NCBI GenBank assembly: GCA_950097015.1
Contig: CATNEN010000039.1
Coordinates: 6,960,501-7,024,500, forward strand
From: Macrostomum hystrix
Taxonomy: Eukaryota; Platyhelminthes; Macrostomidae
Reading direction: 5' to 3'
Length of the DNA: 64,000 bases
Part shown: positions 22,180 to 33,293 of the stretch, one piece after another
Position numbering within the stretch: the stretch's first letter is position 1
Layout of the letters: every line of letters begins with the position of its first letter
Program-made: the position numbers and the translations under genes
The notes under the pieces: model-generated
Told to the model about the DNA's origin: nothing
The model's database searches: none
The model's input: only the letters and a program-made list of their open reading frames with translations

Positions 22180-22643
22180 AGCTCTGCCGCTGGCCATTGA
22201 AGCAGCAGTTGAAAATCCAGCTGCACCAGCTGAGGACACGGCTGCTGGTCGAGCTGAGAGACAGCGAATAATGCAGCTGCTGCCACCGTGAAACATTATA
22301 GGAGGATTGCTATTTCCTGCTACTCACTTTTAAAAACAAAACTATGTTGAAACAGTTTCTACAGTCTTTATAAATAATCATTTGTGCTTTTTATATTGGT
22401 GTCTTCACTGCAAAAGTGACTTACGACAGGTCCGACCTGTCTTAGATTTACGACGGTACTTAGGAGGCCGCTGTGACTTTGGAAAGTTTCACCGAACGCA
22501 AATTTACGCACGTGCAGTGACTTAAAATAGCTTCTTAAATCTAAGAACGAGCTTAAGATACGATGGCTTCACCGAACACTTTACGACATTGCGGCAGCGT
22601 AAGTTTGAACTTAAAGATACGCAAGCTTTATAGAACGGCCCTG

Positions 22644-23596
22644 TGTCTTTAGTCGCATAACGATCTAGAAAAAGATCGAGAGAGAGCTACAGTTGCAATA
22701 AATGGGTTTAATTGACAAGCAGCCAGAATGTCTTAAAATTTCATTTATTTTCTTTTCAAAGTATGAAGTGCGCTCACAAAGAAAGCTAAAGTATGTCTTA
22801 AGTGTCCCATCAGTCATCGAGTCCCAGAATAGCCTAGTCCCAGAAGTGTAACTCCCAGCCAAAATGCATACTCACATTTAATTTCTCTCACCTTCGTGCA
22901 AAATGACACGATTTTGACTGTTTGTCAATCATGCGACGTTTACACATCGTCAGAGGCTGAAATGTTTTGTTTCGAAGTGGCAAAGCTTTTAGAAAAAAAG
23001 CTTCCGCTCCACCGACTGGTGCGCAATTAGGTTCAGCGCCAGCAGGATATGAGCACCGCAGCCGCAGCTCCTCAAGAAGTGATGGGGCCGGAGCATAGTG
23101 TGCTACTCTCAGGGCCGAGAACAGGGCGGCCATTAGCTCTCTGGATGGCAGCCTGACCGGCTAGTGCATGCCATGCAGTGACCTGAAGAGCGCGTCCATG
23201 GCCAGATGTCGCTTTTCGGTCATAGGCACTGCACTGCTTTCATGCCAAAGAAGACGATCGGTCCCACGGCTGCGCGGAAGAACCGCACTTTCTGTTCAGG
23301 TCGTCACTTGCGGATGCGTTGAAGACATTCCTGTGTAAGTTCTCAGCGCCAAAGGCCTGGTTTCTCCTGTGGAAAATTGTAGAGTCTGGACTTAGTACAA
23401 AAGGAGCCCAGGACGGGACACTACGATATTGATAGAAAATATGCAGACCCGACCTGTCAGCCATGAGGAACAGAAGATGCAGCTGGACAGGAGAAAGTAG
23501 CATGAAACAAAAATAGTGCGTTACAGAGACTGGATAATGTGCGAAGGGGTTCCTATTATTTTTTTGGCATTCAGTCCAGCGCAACTCGCTCCAACT
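22644..23596. other. Intergenic, weak minus-strand reading frame only
   Basis: A minus-strand frame at 22888-23133 (81 codons, GC-rich) continues upstream through an in-frame TAG. It could be an old coding remnant, but no family is recognised. Confidence 0.35.
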
Positions 23597-24341
23597 CAGT
23601 TAAAAGGCGACACGCATTCGCACAGAGCAACTGTTGGGCTGCCAGAGAGATCTGAGATATCAGCGAGATTCGAAATCGAATGGTAGCGGCAAATGACGTT
23701 CTCATTCCCTCCGCTGTTGTTGGGCTCCTTGTCGGCCCAGAGGCCGGCGCTCACGTTCAGGCCGCAGCTCACCCACTGCCAGCCTCCGCCTGGCTCGGCA
23801 CTGCTCGCTGTCTTCAAGCCTCCGAGCCACACGGAGCCGCCGCTCGAGTACACGCTGCTGAACTGCGAGTTGATGAAGCTCATCTCTGCAGCGTCCACCA
23901 CATCGGCCATGATGACGAGACCACTCTCATTGTCGCACCTCTGCCTGCTCTGCCACCAGTAGCCAGAGTTGTTGTACAGCTTGTACCTCACTCCGCACAG
24001 CTGCTCATCATAGCCAGACGGACACAGCCTTCCCGGCTGCAGACCCGACTGTCTCCTCACAAAGATGCGACCAGTGGCTGAGCAGCTGCAATTTCTCACG
24101 TGTTTGCTGCACCTGTCAAACACGAACAGCTCGCACGGACCGTGTGCAATGCTGAATGCCTGGCATCGCCGACGACTGGCGCACAGCAGGGAGCACTGGA
24201 GCTCCGATGCCACAGCGCTGCCGAGGGGCGTCTCCGAGAACTCACTGCTGATGCACAAGCTGGCGGTCACCTCCGTGAATTACTCGGTGACGGAGCACCG
24301 CTCCGCTTCAATATAGCCGAGGACGCAGACGGCGACGAGGA
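23597..24341 (-). pseudogene. Inverted copy of the C-type lectin, broken
   Basis: Nearly identical on the opposite strand to 18866-19524. The secretion signal region is present (LVAVCVLGYIEAE) but has no in-frame ATG before an upstream TAA, and the codon TCA after VTE is TAA here. The remaining open frame (from 24270) would lack a signal peptide. All lectin motifs (VWLGG, EPNN, GGNENVICRY) are intact. After ICRY the last 27 or so residues differ completely from the other gene (HSISNLADISDLSG against NLYSGLTDTSENSA), except the shared ending LCECVSPF. A missed 5' exon cannot be excluded, but the TAA would still stop translation. Confidence 0.85.
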
Positions 24342-25325
24342 TTGTAACCTGCTGTCTCTTGCCTGTCGCATTCCTTTCTTATTTTGTAAAGCTTCTTTTC
24401 TTGGCAGGTAATATGCTTGTAAGAGCTTTGTCAATCGCTTCCTTTTTTGTCAAAATGGAAAGTTTTATCTGCTTTTCTGGCCCGCCGTGATTGGCTGGAA
24501 TTCTGCCCAAATAATTTTTCTTGCCACGCATTGCCGTTGAAAATATAGGTTCACGTGGATTTAGTTTATGCGTCACCAGCATTCACACAGAACGCAAAAA
24601 GTTCTTTTTTTAGAGCAAGCAAGTTGTTTGGGAAGGTCCAACCTTCCGTAAAATCTGTCCGTGACTCTGTTTGGAGTAGACAAGGAGTATGGTACGAAAT
24701 TTTCTTAGTTGTGCGAACAATGCCCGTGGCCCTGAATTGATGTAATTAATTTTTAATTACCTCGATTAATAAAGACTCGGGGGTAGAAAGCGCTTTCTTT
24801 GTTCTTATTTAGTAGAATTTGGCATGGTGCATTTCTTGGTTTGTGAATTGTGAAACAACATTCTTCTCTCTCGCCGAGTCCAGAGCTCAAAACCTTACGA
24901 ACGAATGATGAGCGAATCAACAACCAACAACCAACATCTATGACCTCATCGACCAGAAAGCAACAACAACAATCAGCACCATTAGCAATCAGTAAAAAAC
25001 TAACAACAAACTAATGAGAAACTAAAAACAGCAAGCAAGGAAGCGAGCAAAAAACAATAACGCATTGCCAACAAGCAATAAGCAGCATCAATTAACATTT
25101 TTAATATTTTCGCCCCTTAGAACTAATTACGCTCTCAGACTTAAAAGCTTACTAGAAAGGTTTGCCCATCATCAGCGATCAAAGTCAAAAATTTATTCAG
25201 TTCTTCTTTATTTTTTTTGGTTCGTTACATTACTTTGGTGCCTACTTCAAGTAGGTAATAAAGCAAAGCCTTCGTAGATGAGTGCATGTGCAATTTCGCT
25301 ACCCAACATTATATTGAGTTAATGA
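24342..25325. other. Intergenic, with an A/C-rich low-complexity stretch
   Basis: 24900-25090 is rich in AACAAC/CAACA words. No gene seen. Confidence 0.5.
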
Positions 25326-25335
25326 TTTTAGTACC

Positions 25336-25540
25336 TCAAATAGCAGGTGCAGCTGCAGTGACCGCTCCTAAAAATGCCGCCGGCTGCAAGACTGCGCAGT
25401 TCCTTGCCAGCGGTGAGGTGGCGCACGGCGGCAGCCAAGCTGCTGAAAGGTGCAAATAAGTGCAGGCCCGTTAAGCGCACTAGTTCGCAGCCCAACCGGA
25501 ACTGCGCAGCTTCGTAGAGCACGTTGCGGCCAGCCTAATC
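25336..25540 (-). CDS. Candidate orphan exon, unknown family
   Basis: On the minus strand a possible acceptor (ATTAG) precedes an open GC-rich stretch AGRNVLYEAAQFRLGCELVR continuing LTGLHLFAPF, unlike the AT-rich surroundings. A weak donor GTACTA follows. I do not recognise the family and found no partner exon. It may be a fragment of a gene or a relic. Confidence 0.25.
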
Positions 25541-25705
25541 TACCGCATGTCGCTTTCTCGGGCAGTGCATAGTTTCAAGTCTGAATTAATTTTGCCACCT
25601 CTGCTAATGCACACGTCGGTTTCCGGTACGACTGAGAGGCTTGGCTTGAAGACGGATGGCGATCTTTATTGCCTCTACAAGGGTCATTGTGGTCGCCTTC
25701 ATCAC

Positions 25706-25864
25706 ACCCTTCATCACACATGTAACAGCATTCATCACACATGTAACAGCATTCATCACACATGTAACAACATTCATCACACATGTAACAGCATTCATCA
25801 CACATGTAACAGCATTCATCACACATGTAACAGCATTCATCACACATGTAACAGCATTCATCAC
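25706..25864 (+). repeat. 21-bp minisatellite, about 7-8 copies
   Basis: Nearly perfect 21-bp units containing CATTCATCACACATGTAACA. Frames on both strands are repeat by-products. Confidence 0.96.
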
Positions 25865-25865
25865 A

Positions 25866-27357
25866 GCCAGAGGTAGCTTGCTAGTTTCTCGAGACCAAAC
25901 GGAACTAGTTCGGAACGCAGTATCTGGCTTTGCTGCGGAAGCAATGGAACCCTAGATCTGGGAGAATCCGATTTGGCCCCGATGTCGGACACCGCAGCCC
26001 CTACTGATCAGGGTTGGCTACAGATCTTGTCCAGCAATTGGCGCAGGTGAGTCGCTATAGCTCTTTACGACCGAGAAGAAACAGGAATTTACATTTCTGG
26101 AACTGTAGCGCCTAAAAGAGTATTTAACCGTGTCATAAAGATCACGAGACCTGACTAAGGATTTCGTTCGATACAGCCTACCCGGCCCCGTGAGAGCCCT
26201 GCTCAGTGTGTTCGCTCTACCTTTTTGAGTAATGTGGAAATTCCTGCATTGAACAAAGTGAGCCTGTCTGCCAATCTCCACCGTTGGAGTGCTGGCTTTC
26301 TGTGCTGGCTTTTTTCAGATCTGCTTGACTTAATTGCTTGTTTTCCCCGTCTTCGGAATGCGAAGCAGCAATTATTTCTTTGGAAATATAAAAAGAGAAA
26401 ACATGCATGTTCAGCAGTTGGGATCTCAGCCCATGCTGGGAGGCCTTGAGCGGGAAACTCAATTTCCTATGCTGGAATAGAAACTTGGATGGGTTTGGCG
26501 GCCTCCCAGTCCACGGACTGAACACCAGTACTGAACAGCCTTTGGATAGCGCCGCGTAATATAAAAAAGCACAAATTATTGTTAAAATAAATTCTGGGAT
26601 CAAAAGACGCTTAGATTAATGGTCGTTGAAAAAAAATCATCAAGTTGTAAATGAAGATTGAAGACGCCTGGTCCGTCGCTTCTGGAGCCACAGACCTCGG
26701 GTTGTTTTCCCCAACCGATCCTACTAACTTAGCCCATATATTTACATGCGCAGCACTGTACACAACACAGAGAGAGTGGCAGAGGCAGAGACAAAGTGCT
26801 TCGGCATATGGCAGTCAGGTTTTTTACAGTACACCTAATAGCCACACAGTATGAACTAAGAATACTATAAGTAATACAGATAATGTAGGACAGAAAAAAA
26901 CAAGCCGAAATAAATTGGGGCTGTTGGGGTCTCTAGGAGTCTAGGCTATAAAGTATAAACCCAGTCAAGTCTGATCAAATGCGGGATGTGGAAACAGGCG
27001 GCCCAACGTTTAGTGCGCGTGAACGTTTCAGGCAACTGCGTGCTGTCTGGCGGAGAGGGTTGGGCGTACTTGGATGAAATCTAAAAATAGCTGGGTGAGG
27101 AAGTGTCATGCGGCTTGTTATCTCCCCCAACCCCACCCCATCAGTTGGCTGGCCGTTCTTTTGCAAGCCTGCAAAATCTCTTTCAAACGGAAAAGGCCAC
27201 CGACTAACATTACAAGTTACAACTGCAAGATAGATTTTACAATTCCCGTGCACTCGATAGACATTGGACCTGATTTCAGCGCTCAATATGCATGCATAGG
27301 AAGATTAATAATCAATGGCTTGATGTGTTGTTTTAAGTGCAAAACTTTCAAATGGGG
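25866..27357. other. Intergenic, no gene seen; one SINE-like piece
   Basis: Around 26480-26530, CGGCCTCCCAGTCCACGGAC resembles the family B body (CCCCCCAGTCCATGGACCGA). Otherwise nothing is recognised. Confidence 0.4.
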
Positions 27358-29640
27358 TCACCGGCCGGGCAGAGAGCGGATGAGGTGCCGGATCCGCTGT
27401 CGGACTGGGAACGCCAGGCCCAGAGCTTGCAGGTCCTCGTCGGAGAGCTCCAGGAAGGCTGGCCAGTCGATTTCCTGCTGCTGCATGACTTCAATGCAGT
27501 CAGCCAGGCGATTTTCGACAAGGATGCGCACCAGCTGGTCCTCCGACTCCGCGCAGCCGCTTAGAGTCACCTGGTCGATCGGGCGCATCAGCCGCAGCTG
27601 ACCGTCGTACAAGCTTCGGTTAAAACCAGCCGGGAGTGCCACGGCTGAGTCCGCCTCCACCGCCGGCGGTGCGGAGCGTGCATCCGCTGCCAGCGAGGAG
27701 ATTCGGGGCTGCGCGCACGAGCGGCTGAAGAACTGACCCGTCCAGGCACCGTCTGGGCAGCGTGGCGCGGCGCCACTGACGCCGGCGGCAATCTGGCGCG
27801 ACGCTGCCAATCGGCGCTTCGTGTACTCCGCGCCAGGCGCCAGAGACTCGGGGGCCTGGGGCCTGCATGTCGACCGCAGCTCCGCATTGGCCGATTGAGT
27901 CGGGGCCCACCAGGACAGGCCGGGCTGCCGCGGCTGCAGCTCTTCGACCGAGCCCTCCACACTTTGTTGCTTCGGCTGGCTTTGCTCAGGTGGCAGCCAC
28001 AACTGCTGCTGCTGCTGCTGAGCTGAAAAAGCAAGCAGCCGCTGCTTGCTTGGCGGAGAATGCGTCAGAGAGGGCTGCGACAAAATTGACGATGTCGAAC
28101 TCGAGGAGGTTGTGGGAGACAGCAGTGGTGATCGGAGCTGTCCGCTTTGAATTTGGTGAGACGGCAGAGGATAAGTCGGCATCTGGCCAATGTCTGAATG
28201 CTGATGCTTCCGCTGCTGTCTCGGGAGAGCAGATGGCTGCTTATTTCTAGGCTCAGCCGCTGGAAGGTGTTGGTTAAACAGGCGCAGTGGCGAGTGCAGC
28301 CCCTGGCTCGGCCAGGGGATGGAGAAGATTCTGGAGAACAGGCGGTACATTGCGCCAGTGTTGCTCTCGTGAGTTCGCATCACCACCGACCTGATGGAGC
28401 CTTCGGTCGAGTCCTGTTGGCCCCTTTTGACTATCACGGAGTCGGTGCTGACACCGTCAATTGAACGGTCGGTGAGAGAGTCGATCCAGGCCTCCTCCAA
28501 CGGTAATGTGTTCAGCGGGATCTGGGGTTTTCGGAAGAATTTGAATAGCTCGACACTGTAACATATTAAAATATGAAATTTCAACAATACCTAAACAGGT
28601 AACTCTGCAAGTCTTGCTATATAACTTTATTAAAGTTCTTAAAATCGAAAAAGTATTGGGTAATTTAAGCAGTCTTTAAGTGCGCATGATCTCACATCAA
28701 AGCCCAGCGACACGGGCAGGCAGCTGATGAAGGCCTCCCGCACTGCGAGGCTCTTCCGCGCGCCACCAGCCTCCCAGACCTTGGCCTCGCCATCCGGGCC
28801 CAGTCGGAACCCCCGCAGGTCGAATCTGGCGGCCACTGCAGCGTCAAAATCACCGGGTCCAACCAGTTCGGCCAGACGGTCTCGCAGCTGTTGAAGGTGA
28901 CGCGGCTCAGCGCGCAGCTCAGACACGACAAGAGCAGCCCAGCCGGCCGCTGCGGCCGCAGCAACCGCAGCCTCTACCGTCTGCGCCACAGCCTCTGCGT
29001 TGTCTGCGATGGCCCTCACTGACCAGCAAGGAGCATCGCCATGTCTGCCAGCCTGCAGCTGCACCCGTAACTCCGTTGCTATGGAAACCAGATAGGGCGG
29101 TAGCCGCTCCGGAGTCGGCAGTTGAACGTGGAAGGCGAGTGGCTGCCGCAGTCTTACTAGACGCCGGGCCTCCTCCATACCCGCTGGCTGCCAGCCGGCC
29201 AGCCCGTTGAGGGCCACCCGGTTGCTCTTGGTGGAATCCAGGCCGCCGCGGTTGCTCTTGTTGCTGTCTGGAAAGTGAATATCCGTGCCCGTGCTGGCCT
29301 TGATGCTCTGCTGCAGGCTGCCGCCACGCCCGATAAGCTGCGCGTGTTCGCAGTGCGGAACGTCGATACGCAGACTAAGCCGACTGAAGCGCCTGCTGAA
29401 GCTGGCCAGCAGGATGGCCCGCGCGCTGCTGACGGCCTCTAGCGGCCCGCTGATGCGCACGGCCGGATCCCGCTTCAGCTGCTGGCCGGGCCGCAGACGG
29501 CACTGCAAGTCGAGCTTCGCGCCCGTCTGCCGTTCGACTTGGGCCAGCAGGCGTTGCACTGAGCCGGCCTCCCTACTGAGCATGACGTCTAGGCGGCACC
29601 GGTCGAGACGGACGCTCTCCGCCGACTCAGCTGCGGACAT
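27358..29640 (-). CDS. BICC1: Bicaudal-C family RNA-binding protein (KH repeats + SAM)
   Basis: Post-transcriptional regulator that binds mRNA 3' UTRs and polymerises through its SAM domain. Exon 1 runs from the ATG at 29640 to 28696. The last exon runs from about 28555 to the stop at 27358. KH1 (from DRCRLDVML) lacks GXXG, as is usual. KH2 is intact: HAQLIGRGGSLQQSIKASTG, then IHFPDSNKSN, a signature of this family. The third KH is recognisable only by its end (AFISCLPVSLGFD); its GXXG is absent. A Ser/Gln/Pro-rich linker leads to the SAM domain (CIEVMQQQEIDWPAFLELSD, then DLQALGL). The exon junction is unresolved: the obvious acceptor after GTTACAG is one base out of phase. Either a 14-base microexon at 28591-28604 or a second acceptor at CGAG six bases on restores the frame. 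About 720 residues, shorter than fly or human. Confidence 0.9.
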
Positions 29641-30511
29641 GGCTGGCTGCTCTACTCAAAGCCGACTTGCTTTAAAAGAAGTCGGAGGCAACAGGCCAGC
29701 TTTTTTTGAGCCAGGGCATCCCCCGAACTCGCCATTTTACGCATTTAAGAGCCGCACACCCTTTCACCTTGGCTCCGGCGCGCCCGATTGGCCCCCGTCT
29801 CACCCTCCCTCTCCCTGCCGCAAGCAGGGGACTTGCGGGCTTGACTGGAGCCCCAAAGTCCAGAATTGAGGTCTCCCGTGCGAGTCGCAGCCTTTTTTCC
29901 TACGCGCGCAGACAAATTGAAATTGGTTTTTGCGCAGCGCCTCTTGCAGGTCTGGAAACTGGCGCAAATTTTTAATTGCGCTTTCCTGCAGCTACAGTGA
30001 ATGCCTTGCGGATTGATAATTCTTGATGATTTCCTGCCCACCACCCTTAGCGTTCATTTGTACTCATTGTCTCTACTGGATGTTTTGTATCGCACAGCAA
30101 CTACCAGCGTATTGTGCATTCCATGGTGCAACTTGTGTTTGCATGCATTATCGATCAGTTTTTCCGCCCCAGAACCTTAGTGACGTTCCATGTTCTAAAT
30201 TGGGCCGTTTCACATTCCTAAATTTCACATCCACAAATTTCACTTTCTGAAATTTTACATCCCTAACTTTCACATTCATATTTAACAAATCTCTAAACTT
30301 TCTTGCAATAAATCTAAGCCCATTGTTTATTTCTTAAAAAATAGTTTATTAGAAAAAAAATTATTTCCGCTTTTCTTCAGAAACAACATTTTTGTGTCTT
30401 TTTTCTTTTTTAATCTCAAGATGTTCTCGTAGAAAAAATTAAGCGCATTACACTACTTATAGGGCATGTATGGTAAGTGTACATCATGAATCATAAAAAG
30501 TGTTAATGAAC
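29641..30511. other. 5' flank of Bicaudal-C; degenerate short repeats
   Basis: Likely contains the Bicaudal-C promoter (minus strand). 30205-30290 has loose repeats of TTTCACATCC/TTTCACATTC. No gene seen. Confidence 0.4.
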
Positions 30512-30987
30512 TGAGTGAATGCTCTCTGAACTGTGTGAATGGTCTCTGAACTGTGTGAAAGCTCTCTGAACTGTGTGAATGCTCTCTGAACTGTGTGAAT
30601 GGTCTCTGAACTGTGTGAAAGCTCTCTGAACTGTGTGAATGCTCTCTGAACTGTGTGAAAGCTCTCTGAACTGTGTGAAAGCTCTCTGAACTGTGTGAAA
30701 GCTCTCTGAACTGTGTTAAAGCTCTCTGAACTGTGTGAAAGCTCTCTGAACTGTGTGAAAGCTCTCTGAACTGTGTGAAAGCTCTCTGAACTGTGTGAAA
30801 GCTCTCTGAACTGTGTGAATGCTCTCTGAACTGTGTGAAAGCTCTCTTAACTGTGTGAATGCTCTCTGAACTGTGTGAAAGCTCTCTGAACTGTGTTAAT
30901 GCTCTCTGAACTGTGTTAATGGTCCCTGAACTGTGTGAATGCTCTCTGAACTGTGTGAATGGTCTCTGAACTGTGTGAATGGTCTGG
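30512..30987 (+). repeat. 20-bp minisatellite (left arm of inverted pair)
   Basis: About 24 copies of GCTCTCTGAACTGTGTGAAT and close variants. The reverse complement of the unit is the core of the array at 31573-32398. Confidence 0.96.
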
Positions 30988-31572
30988 TTTAAGTCGATAA
31001 AGCCAAAGTTTCAGACAACTTGTTGCAAAGATTTACCTAAACAGTTTTTTATTTAAAACAAGGTGCGACAATGATTGGAGAACTGACTTTTTGGAACCAA
31101 AAAAACATAGCTCGTACGCAGACGTGCCAATTGCCAATAATTTTATAATTAGCGTATTTAAATCTTTAATCAAATTTTTATCAAAATAAAACCAAATGAA
31201 ACAGATTATTTGTCTGTATTAGGTCAGGAACCTCCATTCATGCTCAATTTTAGCTCAACAGGTGAGAACAGATCATGGCAGTTTTTATCTTGGCTGTCAC
31301 CTTAGACTGTTTTTGATTGGTGACAATCGCGGCAGCGCGACCTCGATTAAGTAGACTTCGAACCGGAAGTGACATCCGGAAACTGATCCGGTCAGTCCAA
31401 ATAAATTTATTTCTATTCGACATTGTTTTGGTTAGACTTTTATTAAAATTTCAGTCAGAAGTGGACAGCAGTGGACAGGAACCTGTTTTAAAAGCAAGAA
31501 TTTGTTATATCAATCCGTCGTTTGAATTATTTAATTAATTTCATTTCGCACAGATTTAAATGATTGGCCAAA
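30988..31572. other. Spacer between inverted arrays, no gene seen
   Basis: AT-rich unique sequence of about 585 bp. Confidence 0.5.
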
Positions 31573-32398
31573 TTACATTAGTTCAGAGACAGTTCAGAGA
31601 GCATTCACACAGTTCAGAGACAGTTCAGAGAGCATTCACACAGTTCAGAGACAGTTCAGAGAGCATTCACACAGTTCACAGACAGTTCAGAGACCATTCA
31701 CACAGTTTACAGACAGTTCAGAGACCATTCACACAGTTCAGAGACAGTTCAGAGAGCATTCACACAGTTCACAGACAGTTCAGAGAGCATTCACACAGTC
31801 CAGAGACAGTTCAGAGAGCATTCACACAGTTCACAGACAGTTCAGAGACCATTCACACAGTTCACAGACAGTTCAGAGAGCATTCACACAGTTCACAGAC
31901 AGTTCAGAGACCATTCACACAGTTTACAGACAGTTCAGAGACCATTCACACAGTTCAGAGACAGTTCAGAGAGCATTCACACAGTTCAGAGACAGTTCAG
32001 AGAGCATTCACACAGTTCAGAGACAGTTCAGAGAGCATTCACACAGTTCACAGACAGTTCAGAGAGCATTCACACAGTTCAGAGACAGTTCAGAGAGCAT
32101 TCACACAGTTCACAGACAGTTCAGAGAGCATTCACACAGTTCAGAGACAGTTCAGAGAGCATTCACACAGTTCACAGACAGTTCAGAGAGCATTCACACA
32201 GTTCAGAGACAGCTAAGAGAGCATTCACACAGTTCAGAGACAGTTCAGAGAGCATTCACACAGTTCACAGACAGCTAAGAGAGCATTCACACAGTTCAGA
32301 GACAGCTAAGAGAGCATTCACACAGTTCAGAGACAGTTAAGAGAGCATTCACACAGTTCAGAGACAGCTAAGAGAGCATTCACACAGTTCAGAGACCA
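31573..32398 (+). repeat. 31-bp minisatellite (right arm of inverted pair)
   Basis: About 26 copies. Each is the 20-bp ATTCACACAGTTCAGAGAGC, the reverse complement of the left array unit, extended by an 11-bp AGACAGTTCAG-type insert. Variants have CACAG for AGAG and GCTAAG for TTCAG near the right end. Confidence 0.95.
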
Positions 32399-33293
32399 TC
32401 CGCACATTCAGTTACACTTATTTTCGTTTCAGGATTTAGGAGTTCCGTTTATGCTACATCATGTATGAGTTAAATTGTTTAATAAACAGGTGTTTTACTT
32501 ATCATGTTAAGAGTACTACCGACTCTTCTTTAATTATTAATCCGTAAGTCTGTGTGCCTGATTTTTCCGCGTTGTGTTTTTGTCTATGGCCATGACCTTT
32601 GAAAGTCTAGCCAATGGAAATAATGGTTCCATTGTTCTTGATGACGATTGTTTTGCGAGCGGGGGTAGGCGCTACAATTTTTGTGAAAAACACTGAAAAA
32701 TTTGTCAGAAAAAGTTATCATATGAACTAAAATTCATTAATATAAAGCTTGCCTTTTCATCGCGTTCTATCTGCGTTCGTTCATTTTCGATGTCACATCC
32801 CTGTGAACTCCGATGCAGATATTGTCTGCAGATATTGAACTGGCAGAGAAATTTTATTTAGCTTTTATCGTGCGAAACATCTAACACAGATTTCGCGTGC
32901 TATAGTGCGATAAAAGTTCAATTATCAGATTCTGGGAATTGTGGCCCTGGTAAAGCCAACAAAACGACTTTGGTGCAGTGCAGGAACCACAATGTATAAA
33001 TACATTAAAATGTACAATCTGCAGGACTCCGGAATTCATAAATCTAAAGACAAGACAAGGTCAGCGAAAGCTTTCATTTTAAATGTTTACCTTATCAGGA
33101 TGAATAATTCTGACTATTCAGACAGAGAGTTGAGTGACTGACAAATTGTCATACATCGGCCCAATGGCCATAAAAGTTTGACAAGACAATATGGAAATAA
33201 CTACTTCCTCGTAGGCTTGAGAATCGAGCTTTAGTCATTGTCGAATGTGTTATGACAAGGCTCAGTGGCACCGGGGGCACCACGAACGTGTCA
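32399..33293. other. Intergenic / 3' flank of the G-alpha gene, no gene seen
   Basis: No coding exon recognised. Confidence 0.5.

Larger units (their letters stand above)
20405..22643 (+). mobile_element. PIF/Harbinger DNA transposon, defective
   Basis: Imperfect terminal inverted repeats: left CAGGCCCGTTCTATAAAGCT, right (reverse) CAGGGCCGTTCTATAAAGCT. Subterminal ACTTACG/CGTAAG motifs occur at both ends. Two divergent genes as in this superfamily: a Myb/SANT-like protein (minus) and a DDE nuclease (plus). I could not see an exact 3-bp target duplication. Confidence 0.85.

Noticed and set aside
22888..23133. Small minus-strand gene
   Set aside because: An in-frame stop lies just upstream, there is no family match and no clear splice sites; kept only as a note.
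25547..25955. Overlapping short frames in the 21-bp array
   Set aside because: Repeat by-products without splice or start context.
27867..28464. Plus-strand frames of 88-127 codons
   Set aside because: Antisense shadows of the Bicaudal-C linker exon.
29285..29869. 194-codon plus-strand frame
   Set aside because: Antisense to the GC-rich KH exon of Bicaudal-C.
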